From Candidatus Woesearchaeota archaeon (GTDB lineage Archaea > Nanobdellota > Nanobdellia > Woesearchaeales > GW2011-AR9), in contig JAGVYL010000002.1 in assembly GCA_018303285.1 (NCBI GenBank), positions 6,483 to 47,102 on the forward strand: DNA of 40,620 bases. Direction: 5' to 3'. Of this stretch, positions 7,686-15,209 are shown piece after piece; the stretch's first letter is position 1; every line of letters begins with the position of its first letter. The notes beneath the pieces were generated by a model. The model had not been told where the DNA came from, searched no databases, and was given only the letters and a program-made list of their open reading frames with translations. Made by a program: the position numbers and the translations under genes.

Positions 7686-8224
7686 CTGCAATTGATAGTA
7701 AAACAAAAATGGTTCTTGCTGAAATTGTCGTTGTAGAGAGAACACTAAAAGCATGCGTTGCATTTCTCAAACAAATTAAAGATTGGTGCTACAAACAGAT
7801 GCTAGAGAAGTACAGAGAAGAAATGAAGAAACCTGTCAGTAAAAGAAAATTGATTATTTTTGTTTCAGATAAATTTGGAAATTATACATCTGCATGGAAA
7901 AAATTGTTTAATAGGATCACCAAATTGCGATTTGGAGTTCCAATCGCCTGTAAAAAATTTGGATTGAAACATAACAACAATAGTGTCGAACGGCACAATC
8001 GAGAACTGAATAGAAGATTTGATGCCCTCAATGTTTTTCAAACGCACGAGGGAGCACAAGTAACCTCAACAATGTCCAAGATATTGCATAATTATGTCAA
8101 TCCTCATAGTATGCTTCATGGAAAAACGCCTGCAGAGAAAGCAGAACTTATTTTGCCATTGGGAACAAATAAGTTGCTGGGAATGATAGAATTAGCTAGA
8201 AAAGCGGAGATGACGACAAGTTGA
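7544..8224 (+). CDS. Transposase second frame: DDE catalytic domain
   Basis: This frame holds the catalytic core. The first Asp is in HFDEKYTRVRD, the second in IIFVSDKFGNY and the Glu in NNNSVERHNRELNRRF, the DDE order and spacing of IS1/IS6/IS1595-like enzymes with the ERHN motif. An ATG at 7544 opens the frame but precedes the A8 slip site and has no ribosome site. Expression by -1 frameshift from the first frame (junction near 7592) is more likely, giving continuous sequence LLKKNEQKLGTPTIKGRIHF. The C-terminus continues normally to a stop at 8222-8224, inside the right inverted repeat. All catalytic residues are present, so the element may be active. Assignment to one IS family is uncertain. 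Confidence 0.75.
   Translation: MGNTKMDSKVCSSPKKNEQKLGTPTIKGRIHFDEKYTRVRDHWEYRLTAIDSKTKMVLAEIVVVERTLKACVAFLKQIKDWCYKQMLEKYREEMKKPVSKRKLIIFVSDKFGNYTSAWKKLFNRITKLRFGVPIACKKFGLKHNNNSVERHNRELNRRFDALNVFQTHEGAQVTSTMSKILHNYVNPHSMLHGKTPAEKAELILPLGTNKLLGMIELARKAEMTTS
7586..7594 (+). promoter_or_regulatory. Probable -1 frameshift slip site (A8C)
   Basis: Eight A's followed by C. Reading CTC CTA AAA AAA and slipping back one base continues as AAC GAG CAG in the catalytic frame. IS1 uses a comparable A6C site. I see no strong downstream pseudoknot by eye. Confidence 0.6.
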
Positions 8225-8232
8225 CTTAATCC

Positions 8233-8422
8233 TCCCTCCAGTATGTGCATAGCATCTTCAAAACCCTAGATGAATATATCAATTGCCCTGCGTTCCCGCA
8301 GGGAGCATCCTGTTGCAGCAGCAACATTGAGAGACCCGCAGGTCGAACTTACCTCGCAACGGGCTCGCTCCTACAAATTGATTGGGTTTTGACTTTAGGA
8401 TGCTATGCACATACTCCCTCCA
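8233..8422. mobile_element. MITE-like element with 8-bp target duplication
   Basis: A 174-bp core (8241-8414) has perfect 16-bp terminal inverted repeats: GTATGTGCATAGCATC at 8241-8256 and its complement at 8399-8414. It is flanked by a perfect 8-bp direct repeat, TCCCTCCA, at 8233-8240 and 8415-8422. Similarity continues inward with gaps (CAAAACCC and ATCAATT are shared by the two arms). Inside are three consecutive hairpins, each with a 4-base loop: CCCTGCG/CGCAGGG at 8286-8303, GTTGC/GCAAC at 8312-8325 and GACC/GGTC at 8333-8344. No credible gene is encoded. Its ends differ from those of the neighbouring insertion sequence, so another transposase probably mobilised it. Confidence 0.8.
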
Positions 8423-8436
8423 AACTGCCTAAACAA

Positions 8437-9591
8437 TCAATCCAGAGCTTTCCCCAGAATCTTATTGGCAACATACATTCCATAAATATATGAATCTTCC
8501 ATCCCACAAATATTATTATCTCCAATAAGAAACAGCTTCTCTCCTTGAATAAAGTCAATAATATTGCTTCCACCGATATGAAAAGCAGGATTCCAAAATA
8601 TATGCTTAATTATTTTATGGTTGAAGAAATATTTACCAAAATCTGGTTTTGCTTCTGTGGTATAAAACAAATAAGAGTTATCTTTCTGGTGGGCAATCGC
8701 CAACATTCTATTTTGATCCTCAAATAAGTCCTCTTCTCCTTTATTCCAATCTGGCTTAATTCTGCCGGATAGATGAAACATATGAGCTTTTGCTGTTTTT
8801 CTCAAATGAGTTTTTAACTTCAGCAGCTTCTTGGATATCTGCGGCGGTGTAGCAACAACCAAATACTCGCAGAAATAACTCTTCTGTTTTTTTGTGAGCA
8901 CTTCATATCTGTTATGGTCATGGTCATATTGAATCTTTTCAACCGCGTCTCTTACCCATTTATCTTTGATTGATTTCAGCACTTCATCTTTCTTAAATTT
9001 AAATTCATAAATCGGAACTATCAGCGGTAAAGAAAAATGCAAGAAAGTAAAAGCGTTAAGATTTTTCAGAGGAGTGAAAGTGGTTCCATGCAGCACTTCA
9101 GCGAGATAATCATAGACAATCTCTTTGATTTTATTTTTTTCAATAAATGATTCAGCATCGGAATTATATAAGTCCCAGAGATAAGAGTCATTTTTCAGGC
9201 AAGTTACCTGTGAGCCATATACTGATTTCTGTTTAAAGAGCTCATAATGCTTTTTGAATTTTCGCAGGATTAGAACCAATCTTATTAATTGAGCCAAATG
9301 TGTAAACAACTTCCTATCAAGTATATTGTAAGAATGGTTTGACTTACGAAACATTAATTTGGAAGGGCTTATTCTTCTGCCTTTGTTCACCCAAGAAGCA
9401 ACATTATGATAAATGCTCATAACATAATAGGCTCCATATTGAACCATCCCATTTTCTGAACTTATAATCCTCCCTCCGATATCTGGACTAATTATCCTGA
9501 ATTCAGAGCTGTTCTCGGATAATTTATGTGCGCATCCTATCCCGGATATTCCTGCACCGATGATAAGTGTTTTATAGATCTTCGGAGCCAT
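8437..9591 (-). CDS. FAD-dependent oxidoreductase, amine oxidase/phytoene desaturase-like
   Basis: A 384-residue flavoprotein. The N-terminus has the dinucleotide-binding motif GAGISGIGCAHKL (residues 12-24), followed by GGRI at about 39-42. The C-terminus has LFLIGDNNICGMEDSYIYGM, the FAD-closing motif of amine oxidase and phytoene desaturase relatives. Substrate cannot be read from sequence; members oxidise amines, carotenoid precursors or UDP-sugars. No signal peptide is present. The ATG at 9591 has AGGAGATG just upstream and a TATA-like box (TTTATAAT) at about 9617-9624. The gene stands alone between the mobile elements at its 3' end and the palindromic element behind its promoter. Confidence 0.75.
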   Translation of the reverse strand: MAPKIYKTLIIGAGISGIGCAHKLSENSSEFRIISPDIGGRIISSENGMVQYGAYYVMSIYHNVASWVNKGRRISPSKLMFRKSNHSYNILDRKLFTHLAQLIRLVLILRKFKKHYELFKQKSVYGSQVTCLKNDSYLWDLYNSDAESFIEKNKIKEIVYDYLAEVLHGTTFTPLKNLNAFTFLHFSLPLIVPIYEFKFKKDEVLKSIKDKWVRDAVEKIQYDHDHNRYEVLTKKQKSYFCEYLVVATPPQISKKLLKLKTHLRKTAKAHMFHLSGRIKPDWNKGEEDLFEDQNRMLAIAHQKDNSYLFYTTEAKPDFGKYFFNHKIIKHIFWNPAFHIGGSNIIDFIQGEKLFLIGDNNICGMEDSYIYGMYVANKILGKALD

Positions 9592-9635
9592 ACATCTCCT
9601 ACACTTTTAAGAAGATTATAAATTTATCTGCGTCT

Positions 9636-9758
9636 CGTATGTATTAAGTCTCTTCGGGACAGGGGGTTCAAAATTGAGCGAATAGAATCTGCCTTCTGAC
9701 TGACTGTTTAAGTCGGGCAGGCCTATTCCGCCTCCCTGTCCCCGACTTAATACATACG
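9636..9758. repeat. 123-bp palindromic element
   Basis: The perfect 15-bp arm CGTATGTATTAAGTC at 9636-9650 is matched by its complement at 9744-9758. Inside, GGGACAGGG near 9656-9664 pairs with the complement at about 9733-9741, GCGAATAG pairs imperfectly with CTATTCCGC, and CTGCC pairs with GGCAG. The whole unit can fold as one long hairpin. It lies between the divergent promoters of the oxidoreductase and amrB. No flanking direct repeat was found. The arm contains ATTAAGTC, also present in the ends of the insertion sequence at 7228-8231, so it may be a non-autonomous relative. Confidence 0.6.
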
Positions 9759-9798
9759 CAAGAAATATCTAAAAATAGGAAGGAAGTGAAAGCTAAAA

Positions 9799-10563
9799 AT
9801 GACCCGTCAACCCGTCGTCGCTGGAATGTTTTATCCCAAGAATCCTGATGAGTTAAAACAGATGCTCAGCTCTTTCCTGGAACAAGCAGAAGAGATTAAA
9901 CTGAAAGAAAAACTGCGGGCTTTAATCGTTCCTCATGCCGGATACATCTATTCTGGAATCGTGGCAGCACAAGGGTATAAACTCTTAACCAAGAACCAGT
10001 TCCAGAAAGTAATTTTGCTTGGTCCTTCACATTATGTGGCTTTCTATGACGCGGCTATCGCGGATGAAGATTTCTTAACTCCATTAGGGAAAGTAAAAGT
10101 GGGAGAAATCAATAACTGGATTAAAGAAGGATTGGTGGAAGTATCTTCTGAAGCACATACTAAAGAGCACAGCCTGGAAGTGCAGCTGCCGTTCCTGCAG
10201 GAAACGTTAGGAGATAGGTTTGAATTATATGCTTTAGTATTAGGAACGGTTAATGAAGCTAAATTAGCTAAATTTATTTCCGAGAAATTGGACGAGGACA
10301 CTATTGTGGTGGTCAGCTCTGATTTAAGCCATTACCTGCCCTATAATAAAGCCGTTCTAAAAGATAACCAAACCCTCAACAACATTCTGAAAGGCGATGC
10401 GGCTAATTTAGATGCCTGTGGCAGAATTCCCATTAAAGTATTGATGCATTTAGCTGAACTGAAAGGCTGGAAGCCCAAATTATTGGACTATCGCAATTCT
10501 GGTGATACGGCTGGGGATAAAGGAACGGTGGTGGGGTATGCGAGTATGGCGTGGGTGGAATAA
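9799..10563 (+). CDS. amrB: AmmeMemoRadiSam system protein B (Memo family)
   Basis: A 254-residue cytosolic protein of normal length for archaeal Memo homologues. Family motifs in order are LIVPHAGYIYSGIVAAQGY, ILLGPSHYV, HSLEVQLPFLQ, VVVSSDLSHYLPY and a C-terminal DYRNSGDTAGDKGTVVGYAS. The conserved histidines in PHAGY, PSHY, EHSLE and LSHY line the putative metal site. The fold is related to extradiol dioxygenases; in archaea it is often encoded near an AMMECR1 protein and a radical SAM enzyme, but neither is here. The start is the ATG at 9799, behind GGAAGTGA. The stop abuts a decayed copy of a small lipoprotein gene on the other strand. Confidence 0.92.
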   Translation: MTRQPVVAGMFYPKNPDELKQMLSSFLEQAEEIKLKEKLRALIVPHAGYIYSGIVAAQGYKLLTKNQFQKVILLGPSHYVAFYDAAIADEDFLTPLGKVKVGEINNWIKEGLVEVSSEAHTKEHSLEVQLPFLQETLGDRFELYALVLGTVNEAKLAKFISEKLDEDTIVVVSSDLSHYLPYNKAVLKDNQTLNNILKGDAANLDACGRIPIKVLMHLAELKGWKPKLLDYRNSGDTAGDKGTVVGYASMAWVE

Positions 10564-10651
10564 AATCTACGGAATACTTTCCGCTGCCTAAGCTGTCCTT
10601 TCCAACATAATCGCAAACCCAACTGGCTCGGTAGGCTCCACAACCGGAGGC
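10562..10651 (-). pseudogene. Decayed duplicate of the small lipoprotein gene
   Basis: About 90 bases match 14897-14987, the 3' part of the lipoprotein gene at 14874-15209, with only a handful of differences, in the same orientation. It would encode ASGCGAYRASWVCDYVGKDS and onward to KYSVDF. Neither the signal peptide nor the first half is present, and its 3' end runs into the stop codon of amrB. Similarity ends abruptly at about 10651. This is a recent partial duplication, not a gene. Confidence 0.8.
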
Positions 10652-10702
10652 GATCCAAGCTTCGTCGCTCTTGTAATAGTGGTTAACCTAGATGGCACTA
10701 GT

Positions 10703-10710
10703 TTTATATA
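10703..10710 (+). promoter_or_regulatory. TATA box for cassette 2
   Basis: TTTATATA about 25 bases before the ATG at 10734 supports that start over an in-frame ATG at 10692, which lies upstream of the box. The transcript would be leaderless. Confidence 0.5.
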
Positions 10711-10733
10711 CTTTGTTTTTCTTTACCAGAAAT

Positions 10734-11501
10734 ATGTTTAAAAGAGGTCAGATAACAGTTTTTATTATAATCGGGATAGTGGTGTTATTCATAATGGTAG
10801 CTCTCTTATCAACCTACTCTACTATTTCTCTGAAAAAGACTACTGTCTCTGAAGAGGGAGTGTTGGATGCAAGTAATATTGCCGGCCCGATAAAAAGTTA
10901 TGTGGAGTCTTGTTTGGAAAAAACTACCCAAGAGGCTATTTTTGAAAATGGGCTTAAAGGGGGTTATTTTCAGCTTCCCGAAAGATCTACTACTGAATAC
11001 TTAGATAATCTTCCTTATTATGTTTCTCTTGGAGAAAGTTTAATCCCAAACCAAGAAACTTTAGAACAAGAAATACAGAACTATACAAATTACTTTCTCT
11101 ACCGGTGCTTGAAATTTGACTCTTTTAAACAAGAAGGATATAATATAAGTTACGTTGCTCCACAGACAAAAATTATTATTAAGCCCAAAAAAATTATGGT
11201 CACTTTGGATATGCTTGTAGAAATCCAGAGAGATGCTTTTATCACTCAAATATCTAAGTTTGTAGTAGTGATTCCCAATGACCAGCTTTATGCTGATTTC
11301 CAGAGCGTAATAAACGTGCTCAATGAAAGCCAAAGAGGCATGTTTTGTCTTAGTTGCATAGCCACAGAAGGGAAAAAAAACAATCTCACTTTTGTTATCA
11401 ATTCTTTAGGTAACAACACCCACATAATCCGGGTTGTAGACAATGATTATGTCTTTTATTTAGAGCCTTATATCTTAAATTTTGTGGTTAACTATGGTTA
11501 A
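10734..11501 (+). CDS. Pilin-like membrane protein (GQITVFIIIG family), cassette 2
   Basis: A 255-residue protein starting MFKRGQITVFIIIGIVVLFI: a basic head, GQ and one membrane helix. The ectodomain shares with the copy at 27388-28131 the segments SYVESCLEKTTQEAIFENG, GGYFQLPERST, LPYYVS, PNQETLEQEI and a late CLSC pair. Paired cysteines suggest a disulfide-bonded extracellular domain. The stop overlaps the start of the secreted HExxH protein by 8 bases, so the two are translated from one message and probably act together at the surface. Assembly into a filament is not shown; membrane anchoring is the safer reading. Confidence 0.75.
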   Translation: MFKRGQITVFIIIGIVVLFIMVALLSTYSTISLKKTTVSEEGVLDASNIAGPIKSYVESCLEKTTQEAIFENGLKGGYFQLPERSTTEYLDNLPYYVSLGESLIPNQETLEQEIQNYTNYFLYRCLKFDSFKQEGYNISYVAPQTKIIIKPKKIMVTLDMLVEIQRDAFITQISKFVVVIPNDQLYADFQSVINVLNESQRGMFCLSCIATEGKKNNLTFVINSLGNNTHIIRVVDNDYVFYLEPYILNFVVNYG

Positions 11502-14088
11502 AAACAGTTGGGTTTGGCTAGCAGTATTTTTGTGTTTAGTTGCAACACTCTCAGCTTTAGATGCCCCTACTTCAAATGATCTTAATGCATTTAATCCGAA
11601 TAATCCCTCCGTTTTCGACTACACTAATGGAGATTATTCTACTATTACTGATTGGAGCAAAGCGGATTGGAACCAAGTAAGATGGGAGAACATTCCTTGG
11701 GGGACTACAAGCTCTAATTCGAAATTTTGGGAGAGCATTCCTATAGATAAAGTTCCCGATATTCCTGAAGACAAAATAAACTATATGTTATTAGGAGAGA
11801 ATCAGAGAAAAGCACTTACTACTAACCAAATTGCGGTTAACTTAGATAAGATTGAGAATCTTGCCACGGATGTTAATCCAGATAATGCTCGGGAAGCAGT
11901 ACTTCAGAAGGCAGGCATATTGGTGGAAAGCTTTGGACAAGGAACTCGGGTGGAACAAGGAATGTTGAAATCAACTACTGGAAAAAAAGACCGGCTGGAT
12001 TTAGGAAAAGTCTCTTCAGAGGGGAAATACTCTCTTAAATCGGGATGGATTGTTACGGTCACAGAAGAGGGGGAAATTTTAGTAAGCAAAAAAAGCCGAC
12101 CAATGGAAGGAAGTTCCCTAGAGGAGGACGTTCCGGTAGAAGAAAAAGATTTTTCGCCCCAAGATTCTTTTACTCTTGAGAGAGTGGATGTTCAACTGTC
12201 TAACGGAAGGGTTGTTCGCCAGGCGAGGCAGCTTAGTTACAAAGAGGAAGAATATTATGTGCCTGAAGGGAAAGAAGCTTATGTTGACTTTTATAAAATT
12301 GGTTTATCTGCTAATGAAGGGGATGAATTAGATCGGTATCTTCTTGAAGACGAAATTAAAGAAGGAAAGATACAGCCCATTACAGTTTATTTTGATGGGA
12401 AAGAACACTCGGGAGATTATGTTTCTTTAGGAGAAAAAGAAGTTTCTTTAGGAAGCACCAACAAAGAAGAAGTAAGGTTAGCACCGCAGCCGGGGAATGA
12501 ATTCTTTTTGATGATAAAAAGAGTCTATGAAAAAGATGATGAAGAGAAATTGATACCAAATCGTTTCACTTTGGTCCCTGATGAGCGAGACACCCTAGAG
12601 ATTACAGTTAAACCTGGAGCCAGCATACTAATAACAAATCGCAAAGAGGACAATTTAATTCCATTAGTACAGAGTACCATTAGTGGTAGTGGTAGTGTAG
12701 AAATAGTAACTGGTCCCGGTAGCAAGATAGAAGACATCACCAAAGGGGCATCATATGATTTGAAATCTGCGGCTTGGGGAGATGTTAGTTTGATGAACGG
12801 AAACAGCGTTCCTTTAGAATTTATTCCAACTGATAGAAAATCAAGAATATTAATTACTTCTTCTAATCGCCTGGCAGCAATAGACTATGATGATGTTAGC
12901 CGCTTTTACGCAACTACCGCTGCTGGACTTAAAGTAACAAACAATCTAGATTTTAACTTGATAAAAACCGAAGACGATGTGGCAGTAAGATTCCCAAATT
13001 TAGAGTTTGCAAGAAAAAATATCTGGACCGGGGAGACAAATCCAAAGAATTATCCCGTAATCAGCCCAAATCTCGCTCAGCTGACTATAGAATGGCTGGA
13101 AAAAAATCCGAAAGTTGGCATTTTAAAAGGGGTATTTTTTGCGGATACTTATAATGCGGCTAATATTAATGATCCCAACAAACCGGGTTATATAATAATT
13201 GGAGATAAGATTTCTGAAGAAGAGAACTTAAAGATGACCGGCGTACGAGAGATGAAAACGGTCTTCGAAGTACTAAACCACGAAATGAACCACATGCAAG
13301 ATACTTACGTTAAAGTAGAAGAGAATAAATTGAATGGAAAAGAGAATCCCACTTTAAATGAAGTTTATAAAGAACTCTATGAGGACTTTGGAAAACAACT
13401 TACACTGGAGAAAGGGTTCCAACTATTCTTGAGTGAACCTTCACCACCGATAACACTAGGCAACCTTAAAACTAGAAGAGAAGACATTGCTACTGTTCTG
13501 AAAGCATTGGTTGATGATAATGTTGATAATGTCAAGAACGCAGCGAATGCGCTTCAGATTACAGAAGAAAAATTTCGAAAAGAGATTATGGAAAATCCGA
13601 TTATTAGTCGTGTCGCAAAAAAAATACTTACCACAGAAGGATTAGAAGTGAATGGAAAAATAGTATTACTTGAGTTTAATGAGAATTATGACAAAGCTAC
13701 TCCTGAAGAAAAGAGTAGTGTTGCTGCTGCTTTTGTGAGTGAAAAGCTACCTGCTTTATCCTTCCTGAAGATTGATGATACTAACCTCCAGTCAGCAGTA
13801 AGAGAAATAATTCCTTTAAAAGAGGGAGAATACGCACTTCACGCCTATCTATTCGAAGAAGGTAGATCATACGCCGAAATGGGAACTGTACCTTTAGAAA
13901 TTCCACCTAATCGGGTAGCGATGTCTATCGCCAGCGGCAATGAATTTCTACGTAAAGCCACCCAAGTTGCTTACGATGTTGGTAAGATAGATCAATTAGA
14001 ATACCAACAACGAATGGGCTTTTATTGTGATGTTTTTCCTCAAAATTGTGGTAAGTGTATTGTTTACAAGCGCACTTGCAAGCCATAA
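11494..14088 (+). CDS. Large secreted protein with HExxH zinc-peptidase motif, cassette 2
   Basis: An 864-residue exported protein. The signal peptide is MVKNSWVWLAVFLCLVATLSA. An N-terminal region with FDYTNGDYSTI, KVPDIPEDKINY and NLDKIENLA is shared with the protein at 25011-27401. A long strand-rich middle follows, then LNHEMNH (H596, E597, H600), the zincin active-site pattern, and downstream acidic helices that could supply a third ligand. The C-terminus is Cys-rich (FYCDVFPQNCGKC, RTC). An extracellular metallopeptidase is the best inference, but the overall fold is not one I can name. The start is the ATG at 11494, which overlaps the upstream stop; a TTG four codons earlier is less likely. 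No transmembrane anchor is seen. Confidence 0.75.
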   Translation: MVKNSWVWLAVFLCLVATLSALDAPTSNDLNAFNPNNPSVFDYTNGDYSTITDWSKADWNQVRWENIPWGTTSSNSKFWESIPIDKVPDIPEDKINYMLLGENQRKALTTNQIAVNLDKIENLATDVNPDNAREAVLQKAGILVESFGQGTRVEQGMLKSTTGKKDRLDLGKVSSEGKYSLKSGWIVTVTEEGEILVSKKSRPMEGSSLEEDVPVEEKDFSPQDSFTLERVDVQLSNGRVVRQARQLSYKEEEYYVPEGKEAYVDFYKIGLSANEGDELDRYLLEDEIKEGKIQPITVYFDGKEHSGDYVSLGEKEVSLGSTNKEEVRLAPQPGNEFFLMIKRVYEKDDEEKLIPNRFTLVPDERDTLEITVKPGASILITNRKEDNLIPLVQSTISGSGSVEIVTGPGSKIEDITKGASYDLKSAAWGDVSLMNGNSVPLEFIPTDRKSRILITSSNRLAAIDYDDVSRFYATTAAGLKVTNNLDFNLIKTEDDVAVRFPNLEFARKNIWTGETNPKNYPVISPNLAQLTIEWLEKNPKVGILKGVFFADTYNAANINDPNKPGYIIIGDKISEEENLKMTGVREMKTVFEVLNHEMNHMQDTYVKVEENKLNGKENPTLNEVYKELYEDFGKQLTLEKGFQLFLSEPSPPITLGNLKTRREDIATVLKALVDDNVDNVKNAANALQITEEKFRKEIMENPIISRVAKKILTTEGLEVNGKIVLLEFNENYDKATPEEKSSVAAAFVSEKLPALSFLKIDDTNLQSAVREIIPLKEGEYALHAYLFEEGRSYAEMGTVPLEIPPNRVAMSIASGNEFLRKATQVAYDVGKIDQLEYQQRMGFYCDVFPQNCGKCIVYKRTCKP

Positions 14089-14135
14089 TCTTCTAAGCTA
14101 ATAGCCGTAGCAAATGGTAAAGATTTCTTTCCGAC

Positions 14136-14846
14136 TTAAAAGATATTCTCTAAATCTTGCATACAAGTTGGACAAAAAGTACCATAAATCACTTTCTCCT
14201 CCTGGCCAAGAACACGGCCTAAAAAGTCAGCCTTCTGCTGCACAAAAGAAGTATGGCTTTGCATTACGCATTCATTAACACAATGTCTTCCAGCAGGAGT
14301 ATACTTTACATTTTCTATTCGTTCATTTGGGATTAAGCCTAAAATATGGCCCATTTCATGCATAGCTAAACTTCGAATATTTTGGCAGGCATCTTTTTTT
14401 TCTCCATGTCTAGAAGCATAAGTTGAGATTACCGCCGCTTCTCCCGATGCAGCCAGGCCATTCAAAAAAATAGTTTCCCCATTGACTTCAATATAAATTT
14501 CCTCGTGATGCACCAAGATTTCATAAGGCTTTTTTTTCCAGCTGTGATGGCTTCCTTTGTCTCGTGGTGCTCTTTCACTTAATGCAGAAAGAAGCGCTGA
14601 AGCGTTGAGCAAACCTTTTCTTTCACTAGCAATTCTTCCTTGTTCAATATACCAATCAACACTCTGATGAGGTTTTAAAGAACCATCTGCATTTTTGTGC
14701 TCTTCCGTTTTCCAATCATACAAATTAACCAAACCATTACTCCCTGCCGCGGTTAGCATAAGAACACTGTAAATACCATCCATCACCGCTTTTCTTTCTA
14801 ATTCATAAATCCCTTCCTGGTCCATGATACGAACAGGTTTAATCAT
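14136..14846 (-). CDS. Archaemetzincin-like metalloprotease with insertion
   Basis: A 236-residue protein, a little longer than typical archaemetzincins. AMHEMGHILGL (H163, E164, H167) is followed, after an extra loop of about 17 residues, by RHC at 187-189, then CVM at 193-195 and FCPTC at 224-228. This is the family layout: a zinc site completed by a late His, plus a structural cysteine site. In usual members the third His follows HExxHxxG almost directly, so the insertion and the shorter Cys spacing are unusual. No signal peptide is present, unlike the five upstream genes. It is the last gene of the operon, 27 bases after the lipoprotein gene, behind GAGGAAAG. Confidence 0.8.
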   Translation of the reverse strand: MIKPVRIMDQEGIYELERKAVMDGIYSVLMLTAAGSNGLVNLYDWKTEEHKNADGSLKPHQSVDWYIEQGRIASERKGLLNASALLSALSERAPRDKGSHHSWKKKPYEILVHHEEIYIEVNGETIFLNGLAASGEAAVISTYASRHGEKKDACQNIRSLAMHEMGHILGLIPNERIENVKYTPAGRHCVNECVMQSHTSFVQQKADFLGRVLGQEEKVIYGTFCPTCMQDLENIF

Positions 14847-14873
14847 TTTTAACTTTCCTCGGTTTAATCTGTC

Positions 14874-15209
14874 TCATTCTTCCATCTTTTCGTAATCAAA
14901 ATCTACGGAATACTTCCCGCCGCCTAAGCTGTCCTTTCCGATATAGTCGCAAACCCAACTGGCTCGGTAGGCTCCACAGCCGGAGGCTGCCCATATCTCA
15001 TTTCGGTGTTCTACAATTTCATAAAGATCCTTATCTAATCGGTTCAGTTCCGGGCTGCCATCATAATACTTGGACTTCCACTCGCAGGTGTTTCCAAATG
15101 CATCTTCTAACTTTTCCACTTTAGCCATGCATTCTTTTAGCTTTGCATCCTGGCATCCGCTAGTTAAACCCATTAGTACAGTTGCAATGGAGATTATTGA
15201 TTTGTTCAT
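14874..15209 (-). CDS. Small lipoprotein, unknown function
   Basis: A 111-residue protein with a lipoprotein signal peptide ending LTSGC, so the cysteine at residue 19 would be acylated and the protein anchored outside the membrane. The mature part has further cysteines (CMAK, NTCEW, SGCGAY, WVCDY), suggesting disulfides. No family is recognised. The start overlaps the stop of the caspase-like gene by 4 bases. A near-identical fragment of its 3' half lies at 10562-10651, behind amrB. Confidence 0.7.
   Translation of the reverse strand: MNKSIISIATVLMGLTSGCQDAKLKECMAKVEKLEDAFGNTCEWKSKYYDGSPELNRLDKDLYEIVEHRNEIWAASGCGAYRASWVCDYIGKDSLGGGKYSVDFDYEKMEE

Larger units (their letters stand above)
7228..8231 (+). 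mobile_element. Insertion sequence with two-frame DDE transposase
   Basis: About 1.0 kb bounded by imperfect inverted repeats. The left end is GATTAAGTC at 7228-7236 followed by ACT and CGTCATCT up to 7253. The right end (read on the minus strand from 8231) is GATTAAGTC, then ACT and CGTCATCT down to 8208, with a 2-base length difference between the arms. The element holds one transposase split over two frames. No direct repeat is seen at its outer edges (left flank GTGCTTTC, right flank CTCCCTCC), so the true ends could differ slightly or the duplication has decayed. A MITE-like element sits directly at the right edge. Confidence 0.7.

Noticed and set aside
7220-8239. Target duplication for the insertion sequence
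   Set aside because: Left flank GTGCTTTC and right flank CTCCCTCC do not match; the 8-bp repeat on the right belongs to the MITE.
8245-8493. Plus-strand open frame of 82 codons
   Set aside because: It lies inside the MITE-like element and continues into the antisense of the FAD oxidoreductase.
9656-9720. GGGGGTTCAAAAT resembling a tRNA T-arm
   Set aside because: No acceptor, D or anticodon stems can be placed; the pairing belongs to the palindromic element.
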